In this document: positions 46,925-57,672 of the stretch, piece after piece | Position numbering within the stretch: position 1 is the first letter of the stretch | Layout: every line of letters starts with the position of its first letter | Origin: Ligula intestinalis | Taxonomy: Eukaryota > Platyhelminthes > Cestoda > Diphyllobothriidea > Diphyllobothriidae | Assembly: GCA_036362985.1 (NCBI GenBank) | Contig: JAYGXS010000004.1 | Coordinates: forward strand, 19,338,559-19,402,558 | Length of the DNA: 64,000 bases | Direction of reading: 5' to 3' | Program-made: the position numbers and the translations under genes | The notes under the pieces: generated by a model | The model's database searches: none | Told to the model about the DNA's origin: nothing | Seen by the model: only the letters and a program-made list of their open reading frames with translations

Positions 46925-48280
46925 CTGAGAATACCTTTGAACGCGGTGGCTTACCTGTCATAAGGTCTCCTTCAAGCGTGTGTCAAAGAAGGGAGACGCT
47001 GAACGCATTTGGATGAAAGCAAGTGCATATAAAATAATAGTAGGTGATACCAAGCAAAACTACGAATAAATCTAAACTTTTCAAACACTCAAAGCTTCTA
47101 CCGGGGGGGGGGGGGGGAAAAAACCCCTGGACGATCTGAAGGGCTGCCATTTTTGCCTTAGTTGCTGTATTCTGGCCACATACCACGGTTTCAAGGCGAG
47201 AATACCCACCACTTAAGATAGAGAGTTGTCGTCTTATGAGCATAGCCTCTACCAGTACAGTAAGCGGTGCGCGTATGTCCATGGGTGTGTGAAGTATATA
47301 ACGTCAGGTGTGAGTAGTGTTCACCCCTCTGGCCTGATTTTATATCGCTTTAAGAGGGCTCAGAAGCAAAGTTAGCGTGCCCATGAATTAAACTACAACC
47401 TTTCTTCTCACCATGTGACAACCACTGCATAACTGCATATGGCTGAATATTAAATGAGCAACAATTAATAGGCAGTTTTAATTTAAAAGCACACCATTTC
47501 CACAGAAGTGAGTGAGCGTTAGACTGCAACAGTCGAGATAGTTAATTGCAAATAACGTCTTCTGTCAAATTAATTACAGCAATAAACGTGGGCTCATTTT
47601 ATAATCCGGACTTTGAACGTCGTTGGCTGTTGTAATGCGAATTACTATTTCCCATTCAGGAGAAGCCGCACGAAGTAAAGCTTTCAAAAAATCGCTCGGT
47701 AATAGAACACTTGATATGAAGCAATAAGTACCCAACGCAGTAGCTCCGCATGGACAACAAGTGTAATTTTATGCTTCATATCTACTCGCAGGCTTAGCCT
47801 TTTCTGACGCAAATGGGCCATTTTCATCTTTATAGAACCCAGGCTGTCTGAAGTGCAGTAATTTTTGATGATCACACAAGCACGAAACATGACGGCCAGT
47901 GACCCTCACTGCAGCCAGCTCGCTCTGCTCAATGTCAGGATTTGACAAGCTCTCTAAAGATAACTGTCAGTAATGTAGTCAGTCGGGATTAGGAAAAGTC
48001 AGGTGCTATCAATAAAAAAAGTAAATGTACGGTGATATCTGCCTCTGAGTATGGAAGAACAAGATTCGGGCGAATTTCCCCATTTCAATGCATAAGAAGA
48101 CTTTTTACTCGTCGAAATCAGTTCTTTATCCGTTGGAGCCTTCAAACTCGTAAAGGAGTTAAGCACCAGAGAGAAAAATGGCAATATAACAAGCAACAGT
48201 TATAGGGAGTCAAGACTAATCGTACATCATTAATGCCAGACTGGATGTGATTGCGTTGGGCTGTATATATCGGCAGCAGA
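46925..48280. other. No recognisable gene, 46.9-48.3 kb
   Basis: Apart from the poly-G tract at 47.1 kb, I see nothing that can be named. Confidence 0.55.
47103..47117 (+). repeat. Poly-G tract followed by poly-A and C
   Basis: About 15 G are followed by AAAAAACCCC. Confidence 0.75.
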
Positions 48281-48284
48281 TCGA

Positions 48285-48440
48285 TTCATGCAGTGGATTC
48301 CCTATCTCATGAAATACAAACCAATATTCTAAAAAGGTGCTTTTGAATCAAACGAATTAGTTAAGTAGAGTAGTAATATTGATCGTTTTGCAATCTTATC
48401 TCAAGATATTTTAGCGCAAGCTGCTACCTACAGCTACAAA
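48285..48440 (+). repeat. R5 repeat, copy 1
   Basis: GATTCCCTATCTCATGAAAT, then a GTGCTTTTGAATC block, TTAAGTAGAGTAGTAATATT and a poly-T-containing GTTTTGCAATCTTATCTC block. The same order is found 255 bp downstream. Confidence 0.5.
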
Positions 48441-48544
48441 CTTGGTCGTGACTTTACATTCCTAGCTACGAATCTAATCGCCCACGCTAAAAGCAAAACA
48501 AACCACAAATTGCTTGAAGTTTGAACTTCCAACGATAACTCAGA

Positions 48545-48680
48545 CTTATATTAGATTCTGTATCTCATGAAAGGTCCATCAAAATTCTGAAATGTGCTTT
48601 CAATCCGAAAAAGGTACTTAAGTAGGGTTGAGGTATTGATTTTATTGCAACCTAATCTCGAGCAATTTCATTCATTTTTT
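48545..48680 (+). repeat. R5 repeat, copy 2 (tandem to copy 1)
   Basis: TTAGATTCTGTATCTCATGA, GAAATGTGCTTTCAATCC, ACTTAAGTAGGGTTGAGG and TTTATTGCAACCTAATCTCG. Single copies also occur at 33.78 kb and, reversed, at 52.69 kb. Confidence 0.5.
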
Positions 48681-48684
48681 AGTT

Positions 48685-48790
48685 GATCCAGTTGTGAAAA
48701 AAACTCGCAGCCTCGGTGGAATTCGAACCCGCACAGCAGGGAAGGCTATTGCGCAGCCAACGCTCTACCACTGCGCTACGCAGCACACCA
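48685..48790 (-). mobile_element. S2 tRNA-like unit, second copy
   Basis: The minus strand has GTAGCGCAGTGGTAGAGCG (A-box) and GCGGGTTCGAATTCC (B-box), followed by the same GAGGCTGCGAG-TTTTTTTCACAA sequence as the 49.0 kb copy. The inverted partner repeat on the other side is not evident. I read it as a tRNA-derived SINE-like copy and not as a functional tRNA gene. Confidence 0.55.
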
Positions 48791-48967
48791 TGCGCCGTGA
48801 ATTTAATCACCCTTGGATCGATTTTACATGCGCAACTTACCACTTTTATGGAATCCACCATTGCGGAACAGCAAGCTGACTGCCCAGGCAGGATTTTATA
48901 AGCAGTAATCATCTAGAATCCACCAGAATGACTACTAAGCTCACTTAAGCATTAGGGGGTTTGGTAG

Positions 48968-49137
48968 ACTTGGTTGATTTCGTTGACCAAATTGTGAAAA
49001 AAATTCGCAGCCTCGGTGGGAGCCGAACCCACACAGCAGGGAAGGCTTTGTACAGTCAACGCTCTACCATTGAGCTACAAGGCACCGCCCAGGCCGCGAG
49101 TTTCTTCACAATTGGGTCAACTAAATTAACTAAATCT
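48968..49137 (-). mobile_element. S2: tRNA-like unit flanked by inverted repeats
   Basis: The minus strand carries a Pol III A-box (TAGCTCAATGG) and B-box (GGGTTCGGCTCCC) spaced as in a tRNA, but the acceptor ends do not form a good stem and no clear anticodon loop is seen. A run of seven T follows the B-box side. Outside lie imperfect inverted repeats of about 32 bp (48968-48998 and 49105-49136, core TTCACAATT, GGTCAAC). SINEs do not normally have inverted termini, so this is either a SINE captured by a MITE or a tRNA-like MITE. Confidence 0.55.
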
Positions 49138-49149
49138 GTGAAACCCCCT

Positions 49150-50217
49150 GAGTAAATTTAATCCTGCAAAAGCCTTTTAGTTAGGAAAATCGCTCTTTTA
49201 GTTAAATTTATTGGGGATAATACGCATTTATTCTGGTGAAATTGGAAATAATCTAATGTCGAAGGAATTTCTTATGCTATTAAGTACGATAGAGCTAAAC
49301 TTTTGATGAATATGCATTGTGCTATGAAAGATCTCCAAAATAATTTAAAAAGTGCAAAAGATATCCCTTCCAGAACTGGAAAGTATCATCCAGAATTGTT
49401 CAGATGGAGGTGAGTTCTGGTTAAAGAACCTGCATCTATTTTCAAAAACAAGGAAAGATTCCAGTTTTAAAAGTTAATTTTTGATATTCTATGAAGTTTA
49501 GTGCCACTAAATGCAGAAATAAATTTGTATGACACAATTTGTTTTACCATACCGATAACTATGAGTGAATAAGCAAAACTTTCACACGTTACCGTGAAGT
49601 TAAGGTAAAAACAGGCCCTATTAAATCTAAGTCACGTAAAAATATACATTTTTGTAAACGATACATTCCGCTTGCTGTATTGAGGCATTTCTAAATATGA
49701 TCCACATGGTCATCCTCATAACAACTAATATCAAAAAACTCATATTTTCGGTGAATGTTCTTAATGGATATCTTATTGTAAAGGTGTTGAGGTAAATGAC
49801 AAACGGAACCTCAATTTATGGATGAATGCATGAATACATTGAAAACGCTGGAAATTATGCCACAATTTAAAGGAGGATATTAACTTAATAGTTATCTATT
49901 AATGGTAATATGTATAAAAATTGTGACCAAGGAAAATTTCTTTTCATATGAAGAAATTGCTTACGTTCCGTTTTCAAATTACGAAATTATTTTAATTTAT
50001 CGTTCTAATTGACAACCATTTTTACGTCCATTATCGAGAAAATTTTATTTTTCCTTACAAACAATTAGTACTTCTTATACTTCTTTTAATTCCTTAATAT
50101 GCATAATTCTACTCATTAGTATTTCTACGTTTTCGTAAATGCGTCCACGCCGGTATGCGAGTAATGATCAAACTTTTACAAACTTAGGCATGTTGCATGC
50201 AGCAGTCGCCATACTGT
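49150..50217 (+). mobile_element. R3 element, copy 2 (truncated and diverged)
   Basis: Most of this stretch can be aligned by eye with R3 copy 1: the TATGCATTGTGCTATG block, CCCTTCCAGAACTGGAAA, ACATGGTCATC, the AGTACTTCTTATACTTCTTT block and the terminal ATACTGT. About 0.4 kb of the middle is missing relative to copy 1 and the left end is not recognisable. It is non-coding. Confidence 0.62.
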
Positions 50218-50249
50218 ATCTTTACTCGAAAAGCAACCACATGTGACGA

Positions 50250-50390
50250 ATAAATTTAAAAATAAACTAACAAATAAACTAAAACCTAACTTAAAAAACT
50301 TAGCAAAAGTAAACTAAAATAAACTAAACCAAATAAACCGAAAATAAATTGAAAACTAACATTAAATTAATAAGACTTAATCTGCATACT
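50250..50390. repeat. Degenerate ATAAACTAA-rich tract
   Basis: Loose tandem units of AAATAAACTAA cover about 140 bp between R3 copy 2 and the Helitron remnant. A similar tract lies at 51688-51770. Confidence 0.55.
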
Positions 50391-50825
50391 TAATAAAAGT
50401 CTTGCCTGCCTTTGTGTGGACCTCCATTATCATTGGTCCCAGGGGTCAGATTAAAATGCCTTCTGCGCCTTCTGCACGCGGGCATTCGCGCCTGTCCGTA
50501 TGTCAGTCACACGCGATGCGCCACTCGCCTTTCGCGCGCCAGTCCGTACGTCGATCACACAGGGGACAGTGCCGGTGTCACTGTGTCTGTGTTTGTCCCC
50601 TTTACCATTGGCGGCAGGCAGCTGTCTCAGACTCGCGATTGCCATAGACATGACAAGCGGATGTGAATACGCCACGGGGAGTGGGCGGGGGTGGGGTGGA
50701 GGAGCAAAATGGGCGAGACCGCTAAGATCTAGAGGACTGGGGAACGCCGTCTACCTCGCCATATGCATGAGAAAACTCAAGATGCGTTGATTTACGCTAG
50801 ACTTTTGGACGCCCGGATCTATTCA

Positions 50826-51500
50826 TTACTTCTACTTGCACCCCATCATGGCCTGAAATTACTGATGAGCTGCTCCCCGGTCAAATGCCAAAGGATCTCC
50901 ATGATTTGTTCGCGCGGGTATTCCAGCTTAAGTTGAAAACCATGATGAAACTCATCACAAAATTCAAAATTTTCGGTGACGTTCAGTGTCATATGTACAC
51001 TGTAGAGTGGCAAAAGAGAGGACTGCCCCATGCTCACATTTTGGTCTGGCTCAAGGAAAAACTGCACTCTTTTCTTGTCGACAAATTCATATGCGCAGAG
51101 TTGCCTTACCGGTCCGTTGACCCTGTTCTGCTTGAAACGATCAAACTCAAATGGTGCATGACCCATGCGTTCAGATCAATCCCAACAGTCCTTGCATAAA
51201 GGATGGTAAATTTACTAGGAGATATCCCAAGCGATTCCTAGGTGCAACCCAGACTGATGGCGATGGTTACCCTCTCTACAGAAGGCAACAACCTGGGATT
51301 GGTGGATTCGAAGCAGTTATCAATGAAAGGCTAACCAAAGGGGTTGTAATTGATAACCATTAGATTGTACCGTATTGTCCCCTACTGTGAAAAGTATTAA
51401 ACGCCCACATCAACGTTGAATTTTGCAACTCAGCGAAGTCCATCAAGTACGTCTGCAAGTACATCAACAAAGGTTCTGCCCCCCTTAACGCAGTTTGATT
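50826..51500 (+). pseudogene. Helitron Rep (HUH) domain, broken
   Basis: Helitrons are rolling-circle transposons encoding a Rep/helicase protein. The start of this stretch reads PSWPEITDELLPGQMPKDLH, then ARVFQLKLK, FGDVQCHMYTVEWQKRGLPH and HAHILVWLKEK. The metal-binding HUH motif is His-Ala-His at 51029-51037. After a frameshift near 51150 it continues HDPCVQINPNSPCI, GYPLYRR, VDN-like, VPYCPLL, AHINVEFCNSAKSIK, and KYVCKYINKG. The last holds the two catalytic tyrosines (codons at 51448 and 51460). A TAG at the position of a conserved Trp (51361) and a TGA further on break the frame. No helicase domain follows; the element is truncated and inactive. Confidence 0.85.
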
Positions 51501-51779
51501 ACTGGCAACGCCACATGTTCTGCATCACAGCTATGTACAAAGAGGGAGTTCAGAGGTATTTACCTATATTTCTCTAATAAAACTGAACTGAACATAGCTA
51601 TTTTAAGAGGTTCTCATATAAGGTTTGCCGAAATAAGGGATAACAGCATGTAAGGAAGCCCAAGGCAAAGCCGGGCTTCCGCGCTAGTAATAAACTAAAA
51701 ACTGATCTAATAATAAACAGAAAAATAAAATAAAATGAACGATAAATATAAATAAAGTAATAGTAAACTATTTGCAGCG

Positions 51780-53720
51780 CACCTTGTGTGCCAAACATTA
51801 GATTATTTAAAAAAATTGGACCCTAAATTAAACTCACGCCAAAAAATATTTTTACGCAGTTCCTTTTGTTAACCCCAGGCTGGGTACTGCAAAAATTAAG
51901 AAGCTTCCCCTTGTGTTCGTCGCCTTCCGCTAGACTTTTGAGACATATCTGATGAAAGGGAGGTTGAACAAAATCGGTATTTATGGACAAAAAAGCAAAA
52001 CAGTTAAATTTTTCAAGTTTTCCGCAGAATTTCGAAAACAGCGTGCTGCTCGTCGCACTAGAACTCTCGAACTAATTACAAAGGAATGTGACAAACGGAA
52101 ATTTTTGCAATAAACACAAGATGGTATGAATTTGATTAGAAGTACAACCGTAATCTAACTTTTTAGTAAAAAGCCGGCCTTCAATCTATTTTTATTCCGC
52201 TCAAAAGCCGGGATATGATTATCATAGAAAATCTTTTTGCAATTGTCAATAATAATTAATACAAAGCGCGCAAGGATCTTTTCGCGCATTAAAAACGGAA
52301 AATTTTATGACGTATCCACATTGAGAAACATTTTTTAGTTAAGATGACCACATCCATTTCTGACATATTTAATGCAAATTTAAATGTTGATGGAAACAAT
52401 TTAACTTAAAAAAATTTGTATTTGTACTTATTCTATATCAACTTGCCATTCTTTTCCACTCCCATGCCTTAAACATATTCATATTTAACATTGGACCAGC
52501 GACTTGTCATCTAGCCATTTCTTTAATTTCGAGTTTTTTTGTAACTCAAATATTCTTATGCTAGTAAATAGTAATTAGTCCACCAATGTGTGTCTTGCTT
52601 TTACTTATGGTTCTTACTTTACTAAAAAAATAGTTTGGGAGCACGCCGTGTGTGCTGACTTCGCGCAAAATTGCATTTTTTAGTGAATCCACTGCATTTC
52701 ATGAGATAGGGAATTTACTGTATGTCATACAGGATTTCACTGGAGATGGTTGGAGAAAATTTCAAACTTATCAAGCCAAAGATAACATTTATGGTAGAGC
52801 TAGTGCTAGAAGTAGGATAAAGGAATATGTACACTTCCTGGAATTATGCACGGGATCATCTTTATTACTCGGACAGATCTCTCCTTTTCCCGTGTTCTGC
52901 TTGGGGGAGGGGATAGATAAATAATACTTGCCCGGTATTCTTGCAACAGACGTTACGATTTTAAACATCTCGGCACCTTTTTGTGAACATCTGTACTGTA
53001 TTCCTTTCTCTCTTCGGTTGAAAAGCGGTGATTGTTTTTAGTTAGGTCTCTAGGTCCCAATGAGGTCCATCGGTCAGACGCTAATTCGCATCGGTGGGAT
53101 TTATTTTATCGGATTCCGATGTGTTCTGAGGCCTTCTGGAGCCAGATTGTATGCGCGGAACAAAAAAACCCTTCTAATCAGCCCTGGCTGTTTCAAAGTC
53201 AATCAGTTCGTTGGTAAGAAAGAGATTGAGGAAGTGCTGGATAAATTTAATGCCAACTTTTGTGATCACTTTATGGTGGTTGTTGCGCAACCGAAGTCAG
53301 TAACTATTCTGCCTTTTCGAATACTTACTTGCAAAAAATTGTGTGGGTTAGAGAAAATGTTGAATGCTGTGACCCTGGATTTAACTTTTTGTTAAACCTC
53401 AAATACAGCAACCTACTGGAGCTGACACTGCCCTCTGTCGTAAGTTCGTCTTACTGAGCCCTAAAGTGTTACATCGGTTGCTCCCAAGGAAGCAAAAAAG
53501 CACAGTGGGATGGCGATTCGCGGGTAGGAGGCTGTGCTCGCTTCGGTAGAACTTTGCCTAACCGTTGGACTTGCTGTAGTGGCTAAGGTTTTTGGTTGAC
53601 AACCTAGGGCAAGTTAGCTTGCAGCTGAACTGGCAAATCAGACAGTTCGGCCGTAGTTTCCTTCGAGGTCCACCGTTCGTACCTAGCATTGTAACACAGT
53701 CACGGTGAGTTGTATGTGAA
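51780..53720. other. No recognisable gene, 51.8-53.7 kb
   Basis: AT-rich sequence. Open frames at 52652-52924 and 53060-53395 (111 codons) have an ordinary amino-acid mix, but I recognise no family and see no confident splice sites. Confidence 0.5.
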
Positions 53721-53724
53721 TAAG

Positions 53725-54240
53725 TTCGTGGCGGTGGTAGACTTGCGTTGCGTCCACCGTACTCTCCCCTCATCCTCCGCTTGCGTCTGTTGCCATGATC
53801 CAGTCCGGAAGACGTGAAGTGGTGGAGGGCGCAGGTGATTGGAGCGAACGGAGCCAGCCCCAAGCGTGCCACCACAGACCTGTCTCGGATCCCAGCTGAC
53901 TTCGAGTACCCTAAAGGCCACACTAAGAAGGAACCATTGCAGCCTGACTCCCAGTCCGCCAGTCAGACACCCCAAAAACTGGAATGACTGCATGGAGCGA
54001 GTTATTCCGTTAGTTGGAAACCTTCCAAGCTACGACTTTTAGCGCACTGGGATAGTCTAAAATGCGCGAGATTGTTTCTAGGAACAAAAATGCGCTGATA
54101 CATCGACCTAACTCTCTAGTGCCATTCCCTGGTCCCAGCCACAGTTCAAACCGGTCAGCTGTCTCCTGCGGGGAATGGGCAGGCCTAATGGATAAACCTA
54201 ACTGATTAGTCAGATCATTCGCTTTTCCCCCATCATTTTT
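53725..54240 (+). repeat. R1 dispersed repeat, block 6 (most complete)
   Basis: This copy links the modules: GTAGACTTGCGTTGCGTCCA, AAAGGCCACACTAAGAAGGA, CAGCCTGACTCCCAGTCCGC, GTTAGTTGGAAACCTTCCAA, TTTTAGCGCACTGGGATAG and CGGTCAGCTGTCTCCTGCGG. No open frame or terminal inverted repeat is evident. Confidence 0.55.
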
Positions 54241-54911
54241 CCCGCCTTATTGATAAGTGACATCCTCCACTAAAAAGTGTATGATTTTCACGCTGCTATC
54301 TGACAGGGGGGTGCTTTTATTACTTCAAAATTTTGCTAAGCGAGTTGTCGGAAGGTTTTCGCACCCCATCCTCAATTCTCGTCAGCATAAAATCGTCCAA
54401 TGTAACCCGGCATGGCTGCCAGCATGTCGCCTATCGTAAGACGGCTTAGTAAAAGTTAGCTTTACCCTTTCCAGCACAATTTCTGATGAAACTAAAAAAT
54501 ATGTATTTAACTCGTCACCTCAGCAGTCACGTATGGTTGTACTGGTAAATTTCTTTCCTGACGTTTATCACCTGTCTTTTTGCCCTGTTGATTGGGAATC
54601 ACTCTTTGCTTAAGTAGTGCGTCGGCAACCATGTCCAAACTGTCCATGTAACTACGGCGGGTAGAATGAACGCATCCTCGGATTGCGCCTGCATGTCGGG
54701 CCTATACGATAACGTAATGAAGTATCGCAAGTGGCTGCCAAAACCTTCAACTTCACAGCCGTCAACATAATTGCCTACGCCGAAAGCAGAACAAACAGGG
54801 TAATAGTCTATTATAAGTAACACAACGGAAACAAAAACTCCATAATTCTGTAATACGGGACCGTTGGTGATGAAAATTTACTTTTATTTTTAATTTGTAT
54901 TTAATGGAGAT

Positions 54912-55717
54912 GATTTAATGGAGAGACGAATATCTTGAAAACACAATTTTATAAGTATTGAGATGCTTTTCTTAGTGCCTTTTAGCGAAATAACGCAGCA
55001 CCCAAATTATTTATTTTTGATATCATTTTGATTAGATATGAACGTTTAACAATAGTGATTCTGAGAAGACGACTCGATTGCTGGGACAATACTTTTATTC
55101 GCCTGACGTTTCGAGATCCGCCGCGGATTCGTCATCAGTGGCATAGTCAGATAGCAGTATCAGATATGACTAATAATAGTAATTCTCCCAAGTCCCAATA
55201 ATACAACTTTTATTTCAGCATTTGACGTGGATCGTGATTGTTTAGCCTTTTCAATCATCCTTAAAAATGTTCGGCTGTCCTGCTCGTTCGTTAATTTATA
55301 TCACGAAATCAGTACATTTAAAACAGTCAAGCCATTGCTTGTCCGCTGTTTCAGTGAGAGAATACTGACTAAAGGTTCATCCAGCAAAGGACTAATGTCA
55401 ATAGCACCATCTTCAGATGGAAACAAAAAACGAATGCATTCTTCAAGTGCTTCCTTTCTGACACAAAATTTGTCATTCCCTACAATAAAATAGCCCACTA
55501 TTAACACCTTAAACAAGTGTCATAAATTAGATATAACAGCTTTATTAAAGTACTTTATGGCACATGTGCTGGCGTTTTAAAGATGCCTGATATCAGTAAC
55601 TTTTAGAGCATTTAAAACAAAACGACACAAGATAAATCCCCTATCTAACATGGAAGACATAAATACAAATTAACGAGTGCTTCCTGCGTTCGACCAGTCT
55701 TCTCATACAGGCACCTG
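54912..55717. repeat. Left arm of a 0.8 kb inverted duplication
   Basis: This stretch is the near-identical reverse complement of 55830-56637 (a few substitutions and small indels). It contains an AATAAA-bearing repeat segment with a GTTTCGAGATCC block (55108-55120) and, on the plus strand at 55227-55493, an 88-codon open frame of unknown identity. The corresponding frame in the other arm is altered, so I do not call it a gene. The arm ends directly at the assembly gap. Confidence 0.8.
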
Positions 55718-55727
55718 NNNNNNNNNN
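55718..55727. other. Assembly gap (10 N)
   Basis: Ten undetermined bases lie exactly at the inner end of the left arm of the inverted duplication. The true gap size is unknown. Confidence 0.99.
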
Positions 55728-55829
55728 GACAGTCAGCATTTATTTGTAATCCCTGTATGCCTACTAACGAGTGCCCTATGGGTGGGTAAAGCCCAAGACA
55801 ACAGGCGGTGGAGGCGAAGGTCTGAAATC

Positions 55830-56637
55830 CAGGTGCCTGTATGAGAAGACTGGTCGAACGCAGGAAGCACTCGTTAATTTGTATTTATGTCTTCCATGTT
55901 AGAAAGGGGATTTATCTTGTGTCGTTTTGTTTTAAATGCTCTAAAAGTTACTGATATCAGGTATCTTTAAAACGCCAGCACATGTGCCATAAAGTACTTC
56001 AATAAAGCTGTTATATCTAATTTATGACACTTGTTTAAGGTGTTAATAGTGGGCTATTTTATTGTAGGGAATGACAAATTTTGTGTCAGAAAGGAAGCAC
56101 TTGAAGAATGCATTCGTTTTTTTGTTTCCATCTGAAGATGGTGCTATTTTCATTAGTCCTTTGTTGGATGAACCTTTTTGTCAGTATTCTCTCACTGAAA
56201 CAGCGGACAAGCAATGGCTTGACTGTTTTAAATGTACTGATTTCGTGATATAAATTAACGAACGAGCAGGACAGCCGAACATTTTTAAGGATGATTGAAA
56301 AGGCTAAACAATCACGATCCACGTCAAATGCTTAAATAAAAGTTGTATTATTGGGACTTGGGAGAATTACTATTATTGGTCATATCTGATACTGCTATCT
56401 GACTATGCCACTGATGACGAATCCGCGGCGGATCTCGAAACGTCAGGCGAATAAAAGTATTGTCCCAGCAATCGAGTCGTCTTCTCAGAATCACTATTGT
56501 TAAACGTTCATATCTAATCAAAATGATATCAAAAATAAAAAATTTGGGTGCTGCGTTATTTCGCTGAAAGGCACCAAGAAAAGCATCTAAATACTTATAA
56601 AATTGTGTTTTCAAGATATTCGTCTCTCCATTAAATC
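55830..56637. repeat. Right arm of the 0.8 kb inverted duplication
   Basis: It mirrors 54912-55717 from CAGGTGCCTGTATGAG to TCTCCATTAAATC. Differences between arms are scattered single bases, plus small length changes around 56110-56200. Its outer part holds the same hammerhead-like and AATAAA motif in the plus direction (56411-56456). Confidence 0.8.
56411..56456 (+). ncRNA. Hammerhead-ribozyme-like motif, copy in the right arm
   Basis: CTGATGA, stem ATCCG/CGGAT, GAAAC, GTC and AATAAA in the same order as at 3.06 kb. The mirrored copy lies on the minus strand at 55100-55140. The stem is longer here than in the 3.06 kb copy and keeps the same one-base bulge. Confidence 0.38.
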
Positions 56638-57135
56638 GTGAAAGATCATGAAATATGAATCTGTCATGATGATGCCGAGCGTAGAATCTCCGAAACAAAA
56701 TATTTACGGAGACCCATTTATGTTGTGCTGAAGCCACCTCTAACTGGTACTGTAGCAGTTAAGCAATTTGAGCCGAACGTTGACTAAAAAGAGATCAGAA
56801 ATTGATGGAAGAAATGATTAGGTGATTACGAATAAAAGCGAATGTGCGTGCCCCAGGTTCTTGTTGTAAAGAAGAGGAAGCCGCGATCTCTGGAACACAC
56901 GAAAAGCCATCATCAGAGGAAATGAGAAAACAGCAAGCGCTGGCTTCGCGTAAATGAGGTTGGTAGGGAGGTGGGGTGGAATTTGTGATTGGTCCACGTC
57001 CACGCCAAATCCATTATCATGCTTTCTTATCGTATCTCCTACGCGCGTTCCAGGAGTTACGGCGTGTGACCTTGACCTGGCAGCCTGCATGCTTGTAGAG
57101 GAACTGGGCCGTGGTTTCTGGTCACGGGCATGGGT

Positions 57136-57672
57136 GGCTACATAACTGGCGGTATATCCACATGTCTGTTTATAGAGTTAGGATCTGACATCGAGGCCTC
57201 CAGCCGTTCGCGTCCTGTATTATTACTGGCTCGTGCCATTATCCGTGTGTTCGAAAAGTCGAATTCGTGGCCTTCTTCCAGAGTGTGGGTAGCGATCTGG
57301 GACAGTGGGTCGCCTCTCTGTACTGCCCTTTTTTGCTCCGTTATTTGCGAGCTAAGTCGGCGCTCGGTCTGCTCTGTATAATTGCAAGAGCAGTCGCGAG
57401 ATGGCTACTGATAAATGACGCCAGACTGCTCACCTACATCCAGGGGGTCTTTGATTTGCATGACTCGTGCACGCATGGTAGCTGTCGGGCGATGAGCAGT
57501 ACCCAGGCCGAGCTCTGCAGCGATACATATTGTTGCTTCCGACACGTTTTTAATGTACGGTAGAGGGTTCCAGAACGTTGGTGGTGCCCTTTTGTTTGTT
57601 CCTCGTGGGCGCGTGCGGAGGCAGTGGCTGATGAAGCTGTTCGAGTATCCTTTCCTGACCAGTTGGTCCCGA
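57136..57672 (-). pseudogene. Penelope-like element 3' fragment, GIY-YIG endonuclease and C-terminus (PLE-B)
   Basis: The minus strand reads continuously from about 57672. It begins with a C-terminal reverse-transcriptase-side linker (LPYIKNVSEA, then AHRPTATMRARVMQ), then GVIYQ, a stop codon, RDCSCNY, ERRL, KRAVQRGDPLSQIATH, LEEGHEFDF, and ends DPNSINRHVDIPPVM followed by TAG. This is the order of a PLE endonuclease and terminus. The YIG position reads Y-T-E and one codon is TAG, so the enzyme is inactive. It is the same lineage as the 1.3 kb fragment but keeps the ancestral order. Confidence 0.78.

Noticed and set aside
48694..48879. Functional tRNA genes at 48.7, 49.0, 30.1 and 61.7 kb
   Set aside because: A- and B-boxes are present but acceptor stems do not pair and anticodon loops are poor; repeated bodies indicate SINE-like elements.
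53060..53395. 111-codon frame with plausible protein-like composition
   Set aside because: No family recognised and no flanking splice evidence; kept only as a note for 51.8-53.7 kb.
55227..55493. 88-codon plus-strand frame in the left inverted arm, considered as a gene
   Set aside because: The mirrored copy has indels and altered frame, no domain is recognisable, and it lies in a repeated element.
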